DNA from: an uncultured Bacteroidales bacterium
GTDB taxonomy: Bacteria > Bacteroidota > Bacteroidia > Bacteroidales > Muribaculaceae
Assembly (NCBI GenBank): GCA_902784675.1
Contig: CACZVR010000027.1
Span: 1 to 42,457, forward strand
Reading direction: 5' to 3'
DNA: 42,457 bases
Shown here in pieces: positions 37,496-42,457 of the stretch. The position numbers were made by a program, and so were the translations under genes. The notes beneath the pieces are model-generated. The model saw nothing but the letters and a program-made list of their open reading frames with translations, made no database searches and was not told the DNA's origin. Every line of letters begins with the position of its first letter. Positions within the stretch are counted from its first letter, which is position 1.

Positions 37496-38014
37496 TTAAT
37501 CCTTATCGTACCAGGTGGAATACATCAGGTAGTTCTTGGCGATTTTCACGTTAATCTCGCTGGCCTGACTGGGGTCAACCATCTTCTTGAACTTCGCCGG
37601 CGAACCTGCCCACAGCTCATGGGGACCCACCTTGGTGCCACCCAGCACGACGCTGCCGGCAGCGATGATGGCTCCCTCGCCGATTTCGGCATGGTCGAGG
37701 ATGATGCTGCCCATGCCGATGAGGGCCATGTCGCCGATTTTGGCGCCGTGCACGACCACGTTGTGGCCGATGGACACGTCGTTGCCGATCTCGGTGACCG
37801 ATTTCTCGTACAGTGTGTGTATCACGCTGTTGTCCTGGATGTTGACGCGGTTGCCGATGGTGATGGTGTTCACATCGCCGCGCAGCACGGCGTTGAACCA
37901 GATGCTGCAGTCGTTGCCCATGGTCACGTCGCCCACGACGACGGCGCTGTCGGCCAGGAAACAGTTCTCTCCGATTTTGGGCTCAAAGCCCCTGACATTC
38001 TTGATGATAGCCAT
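37496..38014 (-). CDS. Gamma-carbonic-anhydrase-like hexapeptide-repeat protein
   Basis: 172 residues forming a left-handed beta-helix of the gamma-carbonic anhydrase / PaaY / YrdA group; cytoplasmic, probably a trimer. Hexapeptide runs are visible from ENCFLADSAVVVGDVTMGNDCSIWFNAVLRGDV onward. The likely metal-binding histidines are in NSVIHTLY and IGHNVVVHGA. Whether it has carbonic anhydrase or acyltransferase activity cannot be told. It starts 30 bp after the aminopeptidase stop, with a CTAAAGACTAAGGACTAAA-type leader, and is probably in the same transcript. Confidence 0.9.
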   Translation of the reverse strand: MAIIKNVRGFEPKIGENCFLADSAVVVGDVTMGNDCSIWFNAVLRGDVNTITIGNRVNIQDNSVIHTLYEKSVTEIGNDVSIGHNVVVHGAKIGDMALIGMGSIILDHAEIGEGAIIAAGSVVLGGTKVGPHELWAGSPAKFKKMVDPSQASEINVKIAKNYLMYSTWYDKD

Positions 38015-38044
38015 TTTAGTCCTTAGTCTTTAGTTTTTGGTTGT

Positions 38045-39826
38045 TTAGAGTTGTTGGGTTTTGGCGGCGAGCCAGGCGGCCTCGTCGGCGTTGAGCAGCG
38101 GGGTGATGCGCTCGCGCACCATGCGGTGGTAGTCATTGATCTGGGCGACCTCCTCGGGGGTGAGCATCGCGCGGTCGATGAGCTGCAGGTCATAGGGGAA
38201 GAGCGTCAGCGGCTCGAAGGCGAGGAAGTCACCGAAGTCCTCGGTCTTGTCGGCCTCGACGACGAGCAGCAGATTCTCGGTGCGGATGCCATACTGGCCC
38301 GTCTTGTAAAGACCGGGCTCGTTGCTCAATATCATGCCTGGCACGAGCTTGACGTCCACCAGGTTGGTGCGGATGCTCTGCGGTCCCTCGTGGCAGCCCA
38401 GGAAGTGTCCCACGCCGTGGCCAGTGCCGTGGCCGTAGGTCATCGCCTCTTGCCACAACGGCAGGCGAGCCAACACGTCGAGCTGGCAGCCGGTGGTGCC
38501 CACGGGGAACTTGGCGCGTTGCAGTGCCAGATGTCCCTTGAGCACGAGGGTGAAGTCGTGCTTCTCCTGGGCGGTGGGGTTGCCCAGGGTGATGGTGCGG
38601 GTGATGTCGGTGGTGCCGTCCAGGAATTGCGCGCCGCTGTCAACGAGCAGGATGCCCTCGCCGTGCAGGGTCGAGGCGCTCTCGTCGGTGGCCTCGTAGT
38701 GGACGATGGCGCCGTGCTCCTTGTAGCCGCAAATCATCGCGAAGCTGTCCTCGCAGTAGAGGTCTTGCTGGCTGCGGAACTCCATGCCCTTGTTCCACAC
38801 GTCCACCTCGTTGATGGTGCCCGTGGGAGCCGTCTCCTCAATCCACTTGAACAGGCGCACCAGGGCGGCGCCGTCGCGCTCCATGGCATGGCGGAAACCG
38901 CTGATCTGCACCTCGTTCTTCATGCACTTGAGGTCGGTGATGGGCGAACGGAAGTAGACCTTCTGGCAGGGCAGGGCGTTGGCCAGGGTGTCGCTCACGC
39001 GGTTGGGGTCGATGAGCACGACCTCGTGTTCGCTCACGCGCTCCAGGAAGTGGACGATGTCGTCATAGTTGCGCACGCGCACGCCGCAGTTCTTGAGGTG
39101 CTGGCGCACCTCGTCGGTGACCTTGTTGTCGTCGATGAACAGGTCCCTGTTGTTCTCGCCGATGTAGGCAAAGGCGATGGCGACGGGGGTGAAGGCCACA
39201 TCGTTGCCACGCAGGTTGAGCAGCCAGGCGATATCGTCGAGGGCGGTGACCAGCATGGCGGTCGCCTCGTTGTCCTCGAGGACCTTGAGCAGGCGCTCGA
39301 TCTTGGCATTGGCATCCTCGCCGGCATACTGCACGTCATGGACGAAGGCGGGCTCGCTGGGACGCGCGGGGCGGTCGGGCCAAATCTTGTCGGCAGGATA
39401 AAACTCGGTGGCGAGCATGAAGCCGTTCTCGCCGCAGAAGCGCTCCAGACGGTTGGCGTCCTGGGCGCTGTAGAGGCGTCCGTCGATGGCGATGACCGAG
39501 TCCTCCTCGAGCACTTGCAGCAGCCACTCGTGGATGGTGGGGTCATTGCCCATGTTCTCTTTCATCATCACGAAACCGCTGTCCTCGAGCTCAATCTCGG
39601 CCTGCAGGAAATAGCGGGAGTCGGTCCACAAGGCGGCCTGGTCGAGGGTCACCACTGCGGTGCCGTTGCTGCCGGTGAAGCCGCACAGCCAGTCGCGGAA
39701 CTTCCAGTGGTCACAGATGTATTCACTCTGGTGCGGGTCGGTGCCGGGGATGATGACAGCATCGACATTCACGCGGCGCATTTCCTCGCGCAGCGCCTCA
39801 AGGTGCGAAAAAGTCTCTCTACTCAT
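38045..39826 (-). CDS. pepP: Xaa-Pro aminopeptidase (M24 family)
   Basis: Removes N-terminal residues preceding proline. 593 residues, in the long three-domain form similar to eukaryotic cytosolic aminopeptidase P. There are two creatinase-like N-terminal domains (VDAVIIPGTDPHQSEYICDHW; DDIAWLLNLRGNDVAFTPV) and a pita-bread catalytic domain. Metal ligands are seen in LVDSGAQFLDGTTDITRT (two Asp), GHGTGHGVGHFLGCHEGP (His), NEPGLYKTGQYGIRTEN (two Glu). The cytoplasmic location follows from the lack of a signal peptide. It lies 52 bp after the yhcG-like gene and 30 bp before the hexapeptide protein on the same strand. Confidence 0.95.
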   Translation of the reverse strand: MSRETFSHLEALREEMRRVNVDAVIIPGTDPHQSEYICDHWKFRDWLCGFTGSNGTAVVTLDQAALWTDSRYFLQAEIELEDSGFVMMKENMGNDPTIHEWLLQVLEEDSVIAIDGRLYSAQDANRLERFCGENGFMLATEFYPADKIWPDRPARPSEPAFVHDVQYAGEDANAKIERLLKVLEDNEATAMLVTALDDIAWLLNLRGNDVAFTPVAIAFAYIGENNRDLFIDDNKVTDEVRQHLKNCGVRVRNYDDIVHFLERVSEHEVVLIDPNRVSDTLANALPCQKVYFRSPITDLKCMKNEVQISGFRHAMERDGAALVRLFKWIEETAPTGTINEVDVWNKGMEFRSQQDLYCEDSFAMICGYKEHGAIVHYEATDESASTLHGEGILLVDSGAQFLDGTTDITRTITLGNPTAQEKHDFTLVLKGHLALQRAKFPVGTTGCQLDVLARLPLWQEAMTYGHGTGHGVGHFLGCHEGPQSIRTNLVDVKLVPGMILSNEPGLYKTGQYGIRTENLLLVVEADKTEDFGDFLAFEPLTLFPYDLQLIDRAMLTPEEVAQINDYHRMVRERITPLLNADEAAWLAAKTQQL

Positions 39827-39878
39827 TTGTCTTTTATTTTTTGTTATGTTGTTTTATTTAGTTTTGACCGATATTAAG

Positions 39879-40940
39879 TTATTGAAGCTCTTTATCTTTT
39901 TTATAGTGCTCTTTTGCTATTGCAATAGCTTTCTTTAGCTTCTGTGCCAACAATTTTTTATCAGGTAATTGAGTATAGTATTGTGCTATTTTAATGGGAC
40001 TGCTCTCGTCCAGCATCAGATACTCAATATGTTCGGTATTGCCTTCAGAACAAAGGATCAGACCGATGGGTGACTCTTCCCATTCTTTGCGCTCGTTCTG
40101 GTTAAGGTAGCGCAAATAGAGCAACATCTGACCTTCGTGCTCGGGCTTGAACTTTCCAAGTTTCAAATCTATGGCGACTAATCGCCTTAGTCCACGATGG
40201 AAGAAAAGCAAATCAATATAATAGTCTGTTGCGTCCACCGTTATGCGCTTTTGTCGCGCGACGAAGGTGAAATCCGAGCCAAGTTCTTGAATGAAATCCT
40301 CAATTTGGGTGATGATGGCACTTTCCAGGTCTTTTTCAGTGAAAATGTCGGGTAGTCCCAGCATGTCGAGAAAGTAGCTGCTTCGAAATACAATGTCGGG
40401 CAATAAGTTGTTTTTGGCTTTTACCTCGTCCAGCTCCTGCTTAATGATTTCTTCGGGTCGACGACTGATGGCAGCCCGTTGATAAAGCTGCTGGTCGATT
40501 TTTTCGTCCAATGTTCTTGTGTCCCAATGCTCGATGCCACACATCTGGGCATAGAATTGACGCTCGAGCGGATCTTTGATGTAAATCAAGCTTTTAATGT
40601 GAGTCCAAGTTAATTGTCTCTGCGATGCGGAGACAATATCGTTTTCGTCAAAAGTCTCCGCAGCGCGGAGACAATGTCTCAATTTCTTCTCGCTCCATCC
40701 ATTGCCATATCTTTCGGTCAACCTGATGGACAGTTTTTTCACGATTTGTTGTCCATATTCTGCCCGCTGGTTAAAGAGCACATCCTCCTTGATGCGTTTT
40801 CCCACATACCAGTTTGTCATGCAGACTTCTGTATTCAGATATGTGGCTATTCTGTTCCTGGCCCCATCGATGATTTGGCACACGTCACCGAACAGCGTTT
40901 CTTCTGCCTGTAGGTTATTGTTCTTTAACTCATTGTTCAT
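39879..40940 (-). CDS. YhcG/DUF1016 family PDDEXK nuclease-like protein
   Basis: 353 residues. The N-terminal DUF1016 helical region (NWYVGKRIKEDVLFNQRAEYGQQIVKKLSIRLTERYG, RQLTWTHIKSLI, QFYAQMCGIEHWDTRTLDEKI) is followed by a PDDEXK nuclease-fold domain with IDLLFFHRGLRRLVAIDLKLGKFKPE, in which Asp and the DLK lysine fit the D-(E/D)xK signature. YhcG family proteins are linked to restriction systems or to recombination and DNA processing; no restriction partner is nearby. The AT-rich C-terminus is lysine-rich. Its -7 box ends 8 nt before the ATG, so the mRNA has almost no leader. Two palindromes of GTCTC/GAGAC type lie inside the coding sequence. Confidence 0.88.
   Translation of the reverse strand: MNNELKNNNLQAEETLFGDVCQIIDGARNRIATYLNTEVCMTNWYVGKRIKEDVLFNQRAEYGQQIVKKLSIRLTERYGNGWSEKKLRHCLRAAETFDENDIVSASQRQLTWTHIKSLIYIKDPLERQFYAQMCGIEHWDTRTLDEKIDQQLYQRAAISRRPEEIIKQELDEVKAKNNLLPDIVFRSSYFLDMLGLPDIFTEKDLESAIITQIEDFIQELGSDFTFVARQKRITVDATDYYIDLLFFHRGLRRLVAIDLKLGKFKPEHEGQMLLYLRYLNQNERKEWEESPIGLILCSEGNTEHIEYLMLDESSPIKIAQYYTQLPDKKLLAQKLKKAIAIAKEHYKKDKELQ
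40613..40680. repeat. Twin palindromes within the yhcG-like gene
   Basis: ATTGTCTC (40613-40620) / GAGACAAT (40630-40637) and GTCTCCGC (40654-40661) / GCGGAGAC (40665-40672) are perfect inverted repeats of related sequence, followed by GTCTC at 40676-40680. Confidence 0.8.
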
Positions 40941-40948
40941 ATCACCCG

Positions 40949-40956
40949 CAAAGTTA
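40949..40956 (-). promoter_or_regulatory. yhcG-like gene -7 box
   Basis: Minus strand TAACTTTG followed by C, 8 nt before the ATG at 40940. No -33 TTG at the usual distance. Confidence 0.6.
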
Positions 40957-40969
40957 GTATTTTCTCATT

Positions 40970-41016
40970 AAAGAAAATCACACTGGCCGTGATTTTCTTT
41001 TTGGGCCAGTGTGATT
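40970..41016 (-). terminator. Terminator of the phosphatase gene with alternative hairpin
   Basis: On the minus strand a 13-bp stem, AATCACACTGGCC paired with GGCCAGTGTGATT (plus positions 41004-41016 and 40976-40988), is followed by TTTCTTT. An alternative 12-bp stem, AAAGAAAATCAC with GTGATTTTCTTT (40989-41000 and 40970-40981), uses the same bases and would exclude it. Confidence 0.75.
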
Positions 41017-41038
41017 GATGGTATTATGAGGTTGTTGT

Positions 41039-42457
41039 TTACTCAAAGATGGGGGTGCCGATGGCGCCGTTGGGTGCCTGGATGTGGAGCATGGCGCACA
41101 CGGTGGCGGCGATGTCGGTCATGTGGGTGAGACGCGAGGTCTCGCCGGGTGTGACGTGCCAACCCATGAAGATGAGGGGGATGTGCGAGTCACTCTGGCT
41201 CCAGGAGCCGTGGTTGGAACCGGCCCACTCGGTCTTGCCGGCATACACGCCCGTGCGGGGCACGACGTAGATCTCGCCGCTGCGCTCGGGGAAGTACCCG
41301 AGCTTGATGCGCTCCTTGAGGATGGTGGGAATGGGGTAGGAGTCGATGCGGGCGACGTCGATGGCCCACTGGATCTCCTCGGGTTGCTCGAGGGCTTGGC
41401 AAGCGGCTTTCATCACCACGTCATAGTCCAGGCGGGCGCTGTCGATGGCCTCGTGGTTGAGGTAGAAGGTGTATTCCATCTCTTCCTTGAGCAACCGTTT
41501 CACGCCGAACTGCTGCTCGAGCAGGGCATTGGCGGCGATGAGGGCGTCGGGGTTGTGCCAGCAGCCGCTGGGCAAGCCGTGAGCCGTCATGCGGGGATAG
41601 CTGTGTGTGCCGCCGTGGTCGGCGCTCAGGAACAGCAGATAGTTGCCGCGCCCGATGCGTTGATCCAGCACCTGGATGAAGTGGGCAATCTCGCGGTCCA
41701 GCTGCCAGTAGATGGAGTCCACCTTGGGCGAGTGGGTGCCGTAGTAGTGGCTGCACATGTCGGTGTTGGACACGCTGATGGCGAGCAGGTCGGTCGCCTC
41801 GCCTTGTCCCAGATTCTCGTTGATGAGGGCCTGCTCGGCCATGGCAAAGGTCAATGTCGTGCCGATGGGCAGGTTGTTGAGGTCCTGGGTGAGTTCGTCG
41901 TGGTGGCGCTTGTTGAAGTCGCTGACCCAGCGGGGTAGTTTGTTCATGTAGTAGGTGCTGGTGACGAACGAAGCGCTGCCCTTGTCATACCAGTAGGCGC
42001 CCACGGGGTGATGTCCGGCGGGCAGGATGGCGGCGCGGTCTTTCAGGGCGATGCCCACGGCACGGCTCTTGAAGTTGGTGGCCAGCTGCAGCTGATCGGC
42101 GATGGTGGTGGTGATGAGGTTGCGGGGTGACTTGCCGCTGGTTTCAGCATTGCCGCCCACGCCGCGCTCGTTATAGTCCCTCACGCTGGTGACGTTTTTG
42201 CCGTTAATCATGAAATTGTTGCCCGCGATGCCGTGGAAGGCGGGTGTGGTGCCCGTGTAGATGCTGGCATGGCCCGCAGCGGTGACGGTGGGCACATAGT
42301 CGATGATGGTGTTGTTGCACAGGTAGCCGTCCTGGAGCAGGGTCTTGAAACCGCCCTCGCCCCACTGGTAGTTATAGAGGTAGTCCCAGCGCATCTGGTC
42401 CACAACGAGTCCCACAACCAGCTTGGGCCTCTCCACTTGAGCCATGGCACTCAAGGC
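41039..42457 (-). CDS. Alkaline phosphatase superfamily protein (PafA / nucleotide pyrophosphatase-like), 5'-truncated
   Basis: The frame is open to the window end; the visible N-terminus (LSAMAQVERPK) looks like the end of a signal peptide, so only the first part of it is missing. About 473 residues are seen. Superfamily metal and nucleophile sites are visible: GLVVDQMRWDYL (Asp), PTVTAAGHASIYTGTTPAFHGI with the likely Thr nucleophile, SVSNTDMCSHYYG (Asp, His), LLFLSADHGGTHSYP (Asp, His) and the late GSNHGSWSQSDSHIPLIFMG. This matches periplasmic phosphomonoesterases such as PafA, common in Bacteroidetes, but phosphodiesterase activity is possible. It ends 23 bp before the terminator. A TTG at 42454 is inside the signal peptide and is not the start. 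Confidence 0.9.
   Translation of the reverse strand, partial: ALSAMAQVERPKLVVGLVVDQMRWDYLYNYQWGEGGFKTLLQDGYLCNNTIIDYVPTVTAAGHASIYTGTTPAFHGIAGNNFMINGKNVTSVRDYNERGVGGNAETSGKSPRNLITTTIADQLQLATNFKSRAVGIALKDRAAILPAGHHPVGAYWYDKGSASFVTSTYYMNKLPRWVSDFNKRHHDELTQDLNNLPIGTTLTFAMAEQALINENLGQGEATDLLAISVSNTDMCSHYYGTHSPKVDSIYWQLDREIAHFIQVLDQRIGRGNYLLFLSADHGGTHSYPRMTAHGLPSGCWHNPDALIAANALLEQQFGVKRLLKEEMEYTFYLNHEAIDSARLDYDVVMKAACQALEQPEEIQWAIDVARIDSYPIPTILKERIKLGYFPERSGEIYVVPRTGVYAGKTEWAGSNHGSWSQSDSHIPLIFMGWHVTPGETSRLTHMTDIAATVCAMLHIQAPNGAIGTPIFE

Noticed and set aside
38051..39877. Long plus-strand open frame opposite the aminopeptidase gene, and a similar one opposite the CotH gene (35555-37441).
   Set aside because: Antisense shadows of clear genes; the translations are compositionally odd (V, G, H, A rich).
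39879..40940. Complete restriction or toxin-antitoxin defence system around the yhcG-like gene.
   Set aside because: Neighbours are a peptidase and a phosphatase; no methylase, specificity subunit or antitoxin.

Overview
The window looks like a chromosomal piece of a Bacteroidales bacterium, probably Muribaculaceae- or Prevotellaceae-like (inference). Most transcription units start at the Bacteroidetes promoter form (-7 box TAnnTTTG, sometimes with a TTG/TTTG about 19-20 bp upstream). Shine-Dalgarno sites are not evident. There is a SusC/SusD locus, and several secreted proteins carry the dockerin-like repeats common in gut Bacteroidales. I see no rRNA, tRNA, CRISPR array or insertion sequence.

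Layout. 1-3601: housekeeping genes, namely the 3' part of sufS, metK with a structured leader, and convergent recA. 3840-9060: tandem paralogues for large secreted proteins with a chitobiase-like domain, three repeats and C-terminal dockerin-like repeats, separated by a small ORF and a terminator. 9148-14703: a Wzx-type flippase and ruvB on the minus strand, a four-helix-bundle gene on the plus strand, and a UvrA-family gene that has lost its second ABC signature by deletion and frameshift. 14707-17006: an AT-rich two-gene unit (outer-membrane barrel plus TolB-like lipoprotein) between two identical 40-bp copies of the uvrA-like 5' end, apparently an inserted cassette. 17061-22046: asd, a divergent argB-like kinase, prfB without the recoding site, and an acyl-CoA synthetase, all on the minus strand.

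22200-34534 is a starch-utilisation locus: a secreted GH13 amylase with starch-binding and dockerin-like modules, a SusR-like membrane regulator, SusC, SusD, a SusE/F-like lipoprotein with three binding modules, and a GH97 alpha-glucosidase. Glycan would be bound at the surface by SusD/E, cut by the amylase, imported by SusC and finished by GH97. The amylase-susR and susCDE promoters share an identical 13-bp element exactly 115 bp upstream of their -7 boxes, a strong candidate regulator site. The GH97 gene has its own promoter without this element.

34535-35473 is a gene-free block of REP-like and tandem repeats. 35474-42457 (minus strand) holds a CotH-kinase protein with an internal dockerin-like pair, a gamma-carbonic-anhydrase-like protein, an Xaa-Pro aminopeptidase, a YhcG/DUF1016 nuclease-like protein and an alkaline-phosphatase-superfamily protein cut by the window end.

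The most notable observations are the cassette between direct repeats, the shared 115-bp-offset element in the sus promoters, four different secreted proteins with dockerin-like modules and no cohesin in view, and three genes with predicted leaderless or nearly leaderless mRNAs.
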